The position numbers and the translations under genes are program-made. The notes under the pieces are model-generated. The model was not told the origin of the DNA. It did no database searches and worked only from the letters and a program-made list of their open reading frames with translations. DNA of 6,019 nucleotides, taken from the NCBI GenBank assembly GCA_021787655.1, contig JAJYLM010000128.1:1-6019 (forward strand). The letters run 5' to 3'. Shown here one piece after another: positions 1 through 5,870 of the stretch. The stretch's first letter is position 1. Each line of letters begins with the position of its first letter. The DNA is from a bacterium. GTDB taxonomy: Bacteria; JAMCPX01.

Positions 1-763
1 GGACCGGGGTAAACCCGTTGTGCGAGAGCAGGAGTCCCATCCAGGTCATGAGTCCGTTAAAAAATCCGAGACCGATAAACATAATGGCGATCAGCAGCAG
101 CATATCCTTGATCCCGGTCACTTCCCGGTATGCAGCGATCCCCCCATACGAACGTGCCTCTTTTTTGAGAGCAGCCGAGCGTTCAGGATTGTCCCTGCCG
201 AGCAGGAGGAACAGCAAACTTCCGGAACAGGTGACGACTGCATAGAGGGACAGCATGAAGCCCAGTCCCCTGGAGGCGACGAGTCGGGGTGTTACGATCA
301 TGGCAGCGATCATGCCGAGGAACATGGCCATGGACCCAAGTCCGTTCGCAATGGCACCCTTGTCCCGGTCAAACCAGGTCGAAGAGAATTTCGATACGCT
401 GTTGAGGATCAGGGGCTGGGCAACTGCGATGCCGAACTGCCCGGCAAGCAGCCAGGCATAGGCATGATAGTTGAACCGCAGGAGCACGGATATGCCCATG
501 ATTACGGCTCCCAGTGAGACCGTGAAGCGGAAGCCCCTGGTGTCGAGCAGGGTTCCGACCGGTAGTGCAAGCAAAATGTTCATGGCGGGAAAGATCGAGG
601 TGAGCAGTCCGAGCTGGAAGAGGCTGATGTGCAGCCGGGCCTGCACTGTCGTGGCGATTGAGGCAAAGTTGAGCCACAAAAACTGGTTGAGGCCGATGAT
701 ACACATGAATACGGCCAGCACTGTCCACCGGGATATAGTCCGTCCTGTTGCTGATGGTTTCAT
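1..763 (-). CDS. MFS transporter, FLVCR-like, N-terminal part (C-terminus outside window)
   Basis: This is an inner-membrane secondary transporter of the major facilitator superfamily. Reading the minus strand from ATG 763 gives 254 uninterrupted codons to the window edge; a full MFS protein is usually about 400 residues, so the last third is missing. Hydrophobic segments lie at about 14-36, 49-73, 80-97, 101-122, 137-157, 167-188 and 219-236. The loop between segments 2 and 3 carries the MFS signature G70-T-L-L-D74-T-R-G77-F-R79. The stretch around 108-131 (GQFGIAVAQPLILNS, then WF) resembles eukaryotic FLVCR-type transporters, which move choline, ethanolamine or haem; that resemblance is from memory. 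The substrate cannot be read from the sequence. ATG 763 is preferred because TAGGG lies 6 bases upstream. An in-frame ATG at 790 would add nine residues but has no visible ribosome site. The gene diverges from the LPS operon and need not share its function. Confidence 0.9.
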   Translation of the reverse strand, partial: MKPSATGRTISRWTVLAVFMCIIGLNQFLWLNFASIATTVQARLHISLFQLGLLTSIFPAMNILLALPVGTLLDTRGFRFTVSLGAVIMGISVLLRFNYHAYAWLLAGQFGIAVAQPLILNSVSKFSSTWFDRDKGAIANGLGSMAMFLGMIAAMIVTPRLVASRGLGFMLSLYAVVTCSGSLLFLLLGRDNPERSAALKKEARSYGGIAAYREVTGIKDMLLLIAIMFIGLGFFNGLMTWMGLLLSHNGFTPV

Positions 764-824
764 ATCGTACCCTACTTCTATCACCTGCATACCGGCAGCG
801 CAAGACGGATATCTGTACCCTGCG

Positions 825-852
825 ATTATACTTTTTCCCAAAAATCTGCTAT
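825..852 (-). promoter_or_regulatory. Candidate sigma70-type promoter for the MFS gene
   Basis: On the minus strand a perfect TATAAT (830 to 825) lies about 60 bases upstream of ATG 763. A weak -35-like ATAGCA (852 to 847, 3 of 6 consensus bases) stands 16 bases before it. The spacer contains the short dyad TTTTT-GGG-AAAAA. The position in a 120-base divergent gap supports a promoter, but the -35 match is poor and the call rests mainly on the -10 hexamer. Confidence 0.35.
827..832 (+). promoter_or_regulatory. Candidate -10 element for the plus-strand LPS operon
   Basis: TATACT (5 of 6 matches to TATAAT) lies 51 bases upstream of the Trm112 start codon and overlaps the divergent minus-strand TATAAT. 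No acceptable -35 hexamer is visible 16-18 bases upstream. If real, it would be a weak or activator-dependent promoter. The operon must start somewhere in this gap unless transcription begins inside the divergent gene. Confidence 0.25.
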
Positions 853-870
853 ACCGGGCGCAGCATGATG

Positions 871-876
871 AAGGAG
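871..876 (+). promoter_or_regulatory. Ribosome binding site of the Trm112-family gene
   Basis: AAGGAG lies 7 bases before ATG 884. It is a near-consensus Shine-Dalgarno sequence and fixes the start of the 60-residue reading frame. Confidence 0.8.
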
Positions 877-883
877 CTTCGAA

Positions 884-1066
884 ATGACGGTCAGCAAAGA
901 ATTGCTTGATATACTCGTGTGTCCGAAATGCAAGGGGGATCTCGAACTTGAGCAGGACGGGTCGGGACTTGTGTGCCATACGTGCAGCCTGAAGTATCCC
1001 GTGAACGACGATATACCCGTCATGCTCATTGACGAGGCAGTGCATCTGAATGAACAATCCAAATGA
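884..1066 (+). CDS. Trm112-family small zinc protein (YcaR-like)
   Basis: This 60-residue protein has the length and pattern of bacterial Trm112/YcaR proteins (UPF0434). An N-terminal helix (KELLDILVCPKC) is followed by a zinc knuckle of two Cys pairs, C13-x2-C16 and C31-x2-C34, and then the typical YPV...IPVML strand at 38-48. Eukaryotic and archaeal Trm112 binds and activates methyltransferases that modify tRNA, rRNA and release factors. The bacterial role is less clear. Family genes are often found next to lipid A or LPS genes (ycaR lies between lpxK and kdsB in E. coli), which fits this context. It is the first gene of the plus-strand operon, and its last 17 bases overlap the start of the next gene, suggesting translational coupling. 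The start is supported by AAGGAG at 871-876. Confidence 0.9.
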   Translation: MTVSKELLDILVCPKCKGDLELEQDGSGLVCHTCSLKYPVNDDIPVMLIDEAVHLNEQSK

Positions 1067-2051
1067 GCCGCAGCGCGTCCTTATTATCCAGACAGCGTTC
1101 CTTGGCGACATCGTACTGACCATACCCCTGATCAGGGCCCTCAAAAAATACAAACCCGGGGCAGCCCTGTTGTTTCTGACGACACCGGTCGGCAAGTCCC
1201 TGCTCGAGGGCCAGCACGGCATCGATACCATTCTCGTGTACGACAAGAAGGGTGCAGACCATGGCATACGTGGATTCGTGAGGACGGTCCGTGAGATCAG
1301 GAGGCAGTCGGTTGATACGGTACTGTCACCGCACCGATCGTTCAGGTCCGGACTGATTGCCCTGTTCTCGGGTGCCCGGCAGAGAATAGGCTACGACCTT
1401 CTCCACCTGGTGCCGTTTTACAATATCCGTGTTGAACGGCAGAAAACAGGACATGAGGTCGACCGTATCCTGTCTCTCCTGAAACCGCTCAGTCTGGAGG
1501 TGTCGGGTGATGACCGGTATCCGGTGCTGCAGACAGCCGATGCCGTACGGCATGACCGGCTGATCGGCATTGCGCCTGGTTCAGTGTGGGGTACAAAGCA
1601 ATGGACAGAGGACGGGTATACGCGACTGGTCCGGATGCTGCACGCGCAGGGGTACGAGATCGTGCTGATCGGCAGCGAGGAAGACACGGCGGTAGCCGGG
1701 AGGATACAGCGCGCCGCAGGCATTCCGCTCGACAACAGGACAGGCAGGACGAACCTCCGCCAGCTCGCGGACCTGCTCGCAGGACTTCGACTGCTTATCA
1801 CAAACGACAACGGCGCAATGCAGGTTGCACAGGCGCTCAATACGCCGATCGCCGCCCTGTTCGGACCCACCGTGCCTGAACAGGGGTTTGCACCCATACG
1901 GCCCAACACCGTGGTCATCGAGAGCAAGGGCCTTTACTGCAGGCCGTGTTCTGCCCATGGTCCCAGGGAGTGTCCGGAAGGCCATTTCCTGTGTATGAAA
2001 TCCATAACGCCGGAGGCTGTCTTCAAAACAGTGCAGGAGATGCTGCAATGA
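1050..2051 (+). CDS. GT9 glycosyltransferase, probable ADP-heptose:LPS heptosyltransferase (WaaF-like), copy 1
   Basis: This 333-residue cytoplasmic, membrane-peripheral GT-B enzyme would transfer heptose from ADP-heptose to the inner core. The N-terminal acceptor domain begins VLIIQTAFLGDIVLT; D20 matches the conserved catalytic Asp of WaaC/WaaF. The C-terminal donor domain has GIAPGSVWGTKQW at 173-185, with K183 as the expected phosphate-binding Lys, and TNDNGAMQ at 251-258. Most relatives read DSGxMH at that last site, so the usual His is Gln258. Near the C-terminus four Cys (297, 300, 308, 315) form CRPCSAHG...C...HFLCM, a motif common in heptosyltransferase II relatives. ATG 1050 lies inside the Trm112 gene (17-base overlap); GAGG at 1034-1037 is 12 bases upstream, so coupling probably helps initiation. 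No closer in-frame start exists before VLII. The acceptor position (first or second heptose) cannot be assigned. It is a close paralogue of the GT9 at 4063. Confidence 0.88.
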   Translation: MNNPNEPQRVLIIQTAFLGDIVLTIPLIRALKKYKPGAALLFLTTPVGKSLLEGQHGIDTILVYDKKGADHGIRGFVRTVREIRRQSVDTVLSPHRSFRSGLIALFSGARQRIGYDLLHLVPFYNIRVERQKTGHEVDRILSLLKPLSLEVSGDDRYPVLQTADAVRHDRLIGIAPGSVWGTKQWTEDGYTRLVRMLHAQGYEIVLIGSEEDTAVAGRIQRAAGIPLDNRTGRTNLRQLADLLAGLRLLITNDNGAMQVAQALNTPIAALFGPTVPEQGFAPIRPNTVVIESKGLYCRPCSAHGPRECPEGHFLCMKSITPEAVFKTVQEMLQ

Positions 2052-2092
2052 AAAGGACATCTGACCGCGGGGAACGGAGGTACGACCGGTGA
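2048..2092 (+). other. 14-codon mini-ORF bridging two GT9 genes
   Basis: An ATG at 2048 overlaps the upstream TGA stop (ATGA). It opens a 14-codon frame that ends in a TGA overlapping the downstream GTG start (GTGA, 2089-2092). The mini-ORF spans the Shine-Dalgarno sequence of the next gene and would encode the very basic and acidic peptide MKRTSDRGERRYDR. It could let terminating ribosomes run on to the next start, or it may be chance. The peptide resembles nothing I know. Confidence 0.25.
2076..2080 (+). promoter_or_regulatory. Ribosome binding site deciding the GTG start at 2089
   Basis: GGAGG ends 8 bases before GTG 2089. It supports this non-ATG start, from which the protein begins directly with the GT9 strand MRVLISRTDRIGD. 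Confidence 0.8.
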
Positions 2093-3120
2093 GGGTCCTT
2101 ATCAGCAGAACCGACAGGATAGGGGACCTGGTGCTGTCGACGCCGGTCTTTGAAGCGGTAAAAAGGCACCTGCCGGATGCCGCCGTCATGGTCATGGCGC
2201 ACAAGGGCATCATCGATGTGATCGGCGACAACCCCTTTGTCGACGACGTTATACCTTATGACCCGTCCGGAAAGCATAAAGGGCTGCGCGGTGCACTGCA
2301 GCTTGCAGCAGAGCTGCGCGAGAAGCATATCGATGTTGCGGTCGAGCTGTTCATGTCCTGGTATCCTTCACTTGCTCTCCTGCTTGCCGGCATCAGACGC
2401 AGGATCGGACCCGGTTCCCGGATCTACTCTCCTGCAGTACTGACTGATGTTGTGAAACAGAACCGTCGGAGGTCCCTCTACAATGAGGCTGCCTATAATC
2501 TTATGCTGCTCCAGCCGCTCGGCATCACTGATCTGGATATCCAGCCGCACGTCTATTTGTCCGACAACAAAGACAGCTGCGAAAAATTCCTGCTGCATCA
2601 GGGGATAAAACCATTCAACTACTTCGTCGTGCATCCGGGTATGGGAGGGTCAGCAAAGAACCTGTCCATGGAAAAGTACCGGGAGCTGATCAAAGCACTG
2701 ATTCAACGGTACCGCCTGCCTGTTGTCTTGACAGGAAGTTTTGTGGATCATACGACGGTGAACAGGTTGACTGCGGAACTGTACGGCGATCCGCAGGTCA
2801 AGGACATGTGCTGCGTTCTGTCCATGAACCAGCTGAAGATGGTGTTGTTCTTTGCAACAGCGGTCATAGCGCCTTCGACCGGACCCATGCATATAGCAGC
2901 GGCGCTGGGCAGGCCTACGGTGGCCCTGTTTTCGCCCATCAAGGCACAGTCAAAGACCCGGTGGGCGCCGTATTTGTTGAAGAACGTGGCTGTGGTAGAA
3001 CCCGCGGCAGCGTGCGGTGAACAGGAGAGTTGCAATAAAAAATGTTTACAGTATGATTGTATGGAAACGATAACCATAGAAGAGATTCTGGCAAAAGTGG
3101 AGGGACTTCGTGCAGTTTAA
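2089..3120 (+). CDS. GT9 family glycosyltransferase, divergent copy 2
   Basis: This 343-residue GT-B protein of the heptosyltransferase family opens with VLISRTDRIGDLVLSTP, placing the conserved catalytic Asp at D13. The donor-binding half has HPGMGGSAKN at 182-191 (K190 as the likely phosphate contact) and APSTGPMHIAAALG starting at 261. The usual Asp of DSGxMH is Ser263 here, a substitution I recall from other GT9 subgroups, while His268 is kept. The C-terminal Cys set is C309, C315, C319 and C324 (C-x5-C-x3-C-x4-C, ending DCM). It differs from the C-x2-C-x7-C-x6-C shared by the GT9 genes on either side. This copy therefore belongs to a separate GT9 branch and probably uses a different acceptor, or another nucleotide sugar. 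It starts at GTG with a strong GGAGG site and overlaps the following radical SAM gene by 11 bases. Calling it a heptosyltransferase would be inference from family and context. Confidence 0.85.
   Translation: MRVLISRTDRIGDLVLSTPVFEAVKRHLPDAAVMVMAHKGIIDVIGDNPFVDDVIPYDPSGKHKGLRGALQLAAELREKHIDVAVELFMSWYPSLALLLAGIRRRIGPGSRIYSPAVLTDVVKQNRRRSLYNEAAYNLMLLQPLGITDLDIQPHVYLSDNKDSCEKFLLHQGIKPFNYFVVHPGMGGSAKNLSMEKYRELIKALIQRYRLPVVLTGSFVDHTTVNRLTAELYGDPQVKDMCCVLSMNQLKMVLFFATAVIAPSTGPMHIAAALGRPTVALFSPIKAQSKTRWAPYLLKNVAVVEPAAACGEQESCNKKCLQYDCMETITIEEILAKVEGLRAV
3099..3104 (+). promoter_or_regulatory. Ribosome binding site deciding the GTG start at 3110
   Basis: GGAGGG lies 5 bases upstream of GTG 3110, within the last codons of the preceding GT9 gene. 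It supports the GTG start and an 11-base overlap. Confidence 0.75.
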
Positions 3121-4066
3121 CAATGCAATACGGCTGATCGGACCGCTCAGGAAGCCGCTGAGGAATTATGTGCTGGCCGAACGCCGGAAATTTCCGAAAC
3201 TCATCTCACTTGAACTCACGAATGCCTGCAATGCCCGGTGCGTGATGTGTCCGCGTGATCAGATGAACAGGAAGATCGGCACCATGGGCATGGAGGTTGT
3301 GGAAAAGGTGTGCCGTGACGCCTACAAGAAACCCCTGCAGAAGATCAACCTCTTTGGTTTTGGAGAGTCCCTGCTCCATCCCAGGCTCATCGGGATGGTG
3401 AAGTATATGAAGAAAACATTACCCGGGGTCGAACTGAACCTGAGCACCAATGCCCAGCTTCTGAATGATGACCTTGCCGCAGATCTGCTCGGCTCGGGCA
3501 TAGACCGGATCAATATCGATATCGACGGTGTCACGAAAGAAACGTACGAACAGGTCAGAAAACAGCTCAACTTCGAGACCGTGACCGCCAATATCCGAAG
3601 TCTCATCGACCGGCGGAACAAGCTTCATGCCCGGACCCGGGTATCGGTGACGATCATCGAGATGGACCTTACGAAGGCGGAGATTGTGCCGTTTCAGAGG
3701 ACATGGAACGGTATTGCCGATATGGTGTACGTGAATCACTACAACACGTGGACCGGCATCTTTCCGGACCGCAACACGCGTGAAGTGAAGGTCAGCAGAT
3801 TTACCTTTCCCTGCAAGAATCCGTGGAGGGAGATGATCGTCAATTATAACGGCACCATAGCGTTCTGCTGCATGGATTTCAATGCGACGGTTATTGTCGG
3901 CAACATCATGGAACAGACAGTGGAGGAGATCTGGCGCGGCGGGAAGATGGAACAATTGCGGCAGCTGCACCTCGAGGGCAGGTATCATGAAATACCTATC
4001 TGCAGCAGGTGCAACGAATTTGTTTTTCAGAGCAATACATTCTGGGCCAACCTGTTTGAACGATGA
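3110..4066 (+). CDS. Radical SAM enzyme with SPASM/twitch-type C-terminal iron-sulfur domain
   Basis: This 318-residue enzyme should cleave S-adenosylmethionine at a [4Fe-4S] cluster to make a 5'-deoxyadenosyl radical. The cluster motif is C40-x3-C44-x2-C47 after the strand LISLELTNAC. The SAM-binding GGE-type motif is GFGES at 83-87, and the strand LNLSTNAQLL and segment INIDIDGVTKETYE follow. The C-terminal part has C235, C253/C254, C298 and C301 with YNGTIAFCCMDF and an IxEQTVEEIWRG segment. This fits a SPASM/twitch domain holding a single auxiliary cluster, as in the aminocyclitol dehydrogenase BtrN, rather than the seven-Cys form with two clusters. The substrate is unknown. Its position between GT9 genes, overlapping by 11 bases upstream and 4 bases (ATGA) downstream, argues for a role in making or modifying an LPS core sugar, perhaps an oxidation or epimerisation. 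Peptide modification is less likely because no precursor peptide gene is seen. Confidence 0.88.
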   Translation: MQFNNAIRLIGPLRKPLRNYVLAERRKFPKLISLELTNACNARCVMCPRDQMNRKIGTMGMEVVEKVCRDAYKKPLQKINLFGFGESLLHPRLIGMVKYMKKTLPGVELNLSTNAQLLNDDLAADLLGSGIDRINIDIDGVTKETYEQVRKQLNFETVTANIRSLIDRRNKLHARTRVSVTIIEMDLTKAEIVPFQRTWNGIADMVYVNHYNTWTGIFPDRNTREVKVSRFTFPCKNPWREMIVNYNGTIAFCCMDFNATVIVGNIMEQTVEEIWRGGKMEQLRQLHLEGRYHEIPICSRCNEFVFQSNTFWANLFER

Positions 4067-5079
4067 GGATTCTGCTGTTAAGATTCAGCTCCCTCGGAGA
4101 TGTCATCCTGACCATGCCGATCGCGCAGGCACTCATGAAGGCCCTGCCCGGTGCGACCGTTGACCTCGGCACAAAGCTCGAATACAAGGGCCTGTTCATC
4201 CCCCCGGATCCCTTCGGCTCAGTCCTGTACCTCGACGATGCGGGACTGGCCCCGTTTATCAGGAGCGTGAACCGGCAGCGCTACGATATCATTGCCGACT
4301 TGCACGCAAGCCTCAGGACCATGACAATGATGCCGTTGTTGCGGGCCCGGACGAAGAAACGGTACAGAAAGGGGTCTTTTTCACGCCGGCTGCTGGTCAG
4401 TACAGATCTGCGGCTGTCACCGTTCCCGTCCGTGCTCCAGAGGTACCTTGGCACATTTGATCTGTCCGAAGTTCCGGATACACCGTGGTTTTCGATCGGC
4501 AGCGAAGAAAAACAGAGAGGCGTCAGTATCCTGCACGCTGCAGGTGCACACCGGGGCAGGACGATCGGCATTGCGCCGGGTGCAAAGTGGGCCACCAAGA
4601 AATGGAATATGGAACGGTATGTGGAGCTTGCGCACAGGCTTGAGGCCGGCTCTTCCGATGTCGTGTTCGTGTTCGGAAAGGGTGATGAAGGGGACCGGGA
4701 TACGCTGGTGCGCAGCACCGGTGATTTCAAGATCCTCGACACTGCCGCTTCGACGCTCCGCGAAACAGCCTATGCGCTGGCCTCGATGGACGTGTTCGTC
4801 AGCAGCGATACCGGCCTGATGCATCTTGCTGAAGCTGCCGGCACGCCGCTGGTTGTTCTGTTTGGCCCGACGACCCGCGAGTTCGGGTTCTTTCCTGCGG
4901 GAAGCAGGAGTATCGTGATTGAAAAAAAACTGGTCTGCAGGCCGTGCAGCCTGCACGGGTCAGAAACATGCAAGGAGGGACACTTCAGGTGCATGGAGGA
5001 CATTACGGTCGACGAGATCGAGTCCGCTGTCAGGAAGCTGCTCGGTGATGCCCGGACGACGGGTACAGGAGTGGCGTAG
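4063..5079 (+). CDS. GT9 glycosyltransferase, probable ADP-heptose:LPS heptosyltransferase (WaaF-like), copy 3
   Basis: This 338-residue GT-B enzyme begins with the GT9 strand MRILLLRFSSLGDVILTMP, with the conserved catalytic Asp at D13. The donor domain has GIAPGAKWATKKW at 169-181 and an intact SSDTGLMH at 247-254, followed by a GPTTREFGFFP loop. The Cys motif C292-x2-C295-x7-C303-x6-C310, reading CRPCSLHG...C...HFRCM, matches copy 1 at 1050 in spacing. Short identical DNA runs in both genes (for example GATCGGCATTGCGCC at about 1562 and 4562) also point to paralogy. It probably adds a heptose to the inner core; which one is not decidable here. ATG 4063 overlaps the previous TGA (ATGA). No clear Shine-Dalgarno sequence precedes it, so translation likely depends on ribosomes finishing the radical SAM gene. 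The C-terminal tail after about residue 325 is short and Gly/Thr-rich. Confidence 0.9.
   Translation: MRILLLRFSSLGDVILTMPIAQALMKALPGATVDLGTKLEYKGLFIPPDPFGSVLYLDDAGLAPFIRSVNRQRYDIIADLHASLRTMTMMPLLRARTKKRYRKGSFSRRLLVSTDLRLSPFPSVLQRYLGTFDLSEVPDTPWFSIGSEEKQRGVSILHAAGAHRGRTIGIAPGAKWATKKWNMERYVELAHRLEAGSSDVVFVFGKGDEGDRDTLVRSTGDFKILDTAASTLRETAYALASMDVFVSSDTGLMHLAEAAGTPLVVLFGPTTREFGFFPAGSRSIVIEKKLVCRPCSLHGSETCKEGHFRCMEDITVDEIESAVRKLLGDARTTGTGVA
5067..5071 (+). promoter_or_regulatory. Ribosome binding site of the GT2 gene
   Basis: AGGAG lies 10 bases before ATG 5082, inside the last codons of the upstream GT9 gene. Spacing is slightly long but acceptable, and the two genes are only 2 bases apart. Confidence 0.65.
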
Positions 5080-5081
5080 CA

Positions 5082-5870
5082 ATGGCAGGGCTGTCGGTTG
5101 TCATTGTTACCCAGAACGAACAGGACAGGATCGGACAGTGTCTTGCATCCGTCGCATGGGCGGATGAGATCGTCGTGGTGGACGCATTCAGCACGGACAA
5201 AACAGTCGAGCTGTGCAGGGCATATACGGACAGGATCTACAGCAGGCACTGGGACGGGTTTATACCGCAAAAGAATTACGCACTGTCACTCGCAACCCGG
5301 GACTGGGTACTGTCCCTGGATGCGGACGAACAGTTGTCCGGACAGCTGCAGACGGAGATCAGGAATACCGTTGTGTCCGGGAATTCCGATTGTACCGCCT
5401 ATTCCATGCCGCGGAAGACGTACTACCTGGGGAGATGGATGCTCCATTCCGGATGGTATCCGGACAGGAAGGTCAGGCTGATCAGAAAGGGCAGTGCAGC
5501 ATGGGGCGGGCTTGAACCACATGACGAACTTCAGGTGAACGGAAAGGTATGCAGCCTGCATGGCGACATCCTCCACTCCTCGTTCAGAAACCTGTCGCAC
5601 CACCTCAGGAAACTGGATTATTTCACCGATGCAGCTGCCGGTGAGCTCGTGAAGTCAGGCCGGACCGTGTCAGTGCGGGACATGCTCCTGCACCCCGCCG
5701 GGATGTTTTTAAAAATGTTTGTCCTGAAGCGGGGGTATCTTGACGGCATGCAGGGGTTTGTGGCGGCAAGCATATCCGCGTTCCATGTTTTTATGAAATA
5801 TGCCAAGACATGGGAAAAGCAGCAGCCCCGGGAAGATACTGCCGGCCCCGGAGAACGGAGTTCCCGGTGA
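5082..5870 (+). CDS. GT2 glycosyltransferase, WaaE/KdtX-like LPS core enzyme
   Basis: This 262-residue GT-A enzyme has the full pattern of the WaaE/KdtX group, whose members add glucose or a similar hexose to inner-core heptose in some bacteria. The N-terminal strand LSVVIVTQNEQDRI is followed by WADEIVVVDAFSTDKT (26-41; D34 and D39 for nucleotide binding). Next come FIPQKNYAL (60-68), typical of this group, and the metal-binding LSLDADE with D80 and D82. The acceptor side has PHDEL at 146-150 and a LHGDILHSSF segment. The C-terminal part (about 202-244) is hydrophobic to amphipathic with no clear transmembrane helix, which suits attachment to the inner membrane. The last 15 or so residues are polar and probably disordered. 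It follows the GT9 gene by 2 bases and overlaps the next gene by GTGA, so it belongs to the same transcript. The donor sugar is not readable from sequence. Confidence 0.88.
   Translation: MAGLSVVIVTQNEQDRIGQCLASVAWADEIVVVDAFSTDKTVELCRAYTDRIYSRHWDGFIPQKNYALSLATRDWVLSLDADEQLSGQLQTEIRNTVVSGNSDCTAYSMPRKTYYLGRWMLHSGWYPDRKVRLIRKGSAAWGGLEPHDELQVNGKVCSLHGDILHSSFRNLSHHLRKLDYFTDAAAGELVKSGRTVSVRDMLLHPAGMFLKMFVLKRGYLDGMQGFVAASISAFHVFMKYAKTWEKQQPREDTAGPGERSSR
5857..5860 (+). promoter_or_regulatory. Ribosome binding site deciding the GTG start at 5867
   Basis: GGAG lies 6 bases before GTG 5867. Together with the GTGA overlap it supports initiation at this codon rather than at a later one. Confidence 0.6.

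Noticed and set aside
763..790. Alternative in-frame MFS start at ATG 790
   Set aside because: No Shine-Dalgarno-like sequence precedes it, whereas TAGGG stands 6 bases before ATG 763; the added nine residues are not needed for the first membrane helix.
850..855. TATACC as a plus-strand -10 element near the Trm112 gene
   Set aside because: No -35 match at normal spacing, and it lies only about 16 bases before the ribosome site; TATACT at 827 is the better candidate.
20..887. Plus-strand open frames (20-517 and 471-887)
   Set aside because: They lie antisense to the MFS gene, whose minus-strand frame shows MFS signature and helices; the plus-strand products look like low-complexity shadow translations without family features.
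1581..2231. Long minus-strand frame of 216 codons across two GT9 genes
   Set aside because: It crosses the boundary of two well-supported plus-strand genes, is rich in Arg, Ser and Cys as is usual for antisense shadows of GC-rich genes, and has no recognisable domain.
3419..3988. Minus-strand frame of 189 codons opposite the radical SAM gene
   Set aside because: Antisense to a gene with a clear family match; no ribosome site or domain seen.
4936..4955. Stem-loop TGCAGGC / GCCTGCA with a 6-base loop
   Set aside because: It sits inside the codons of the conserved Cys motif of the third GT9, has no U tract, and is explained by coding constraint.
4770..5270. Minus-strand frame of 166 codons opposite the third GT9 and GT2 genes
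   Set aside because: Composition and position are those of a shadow frame spanning two real genes.
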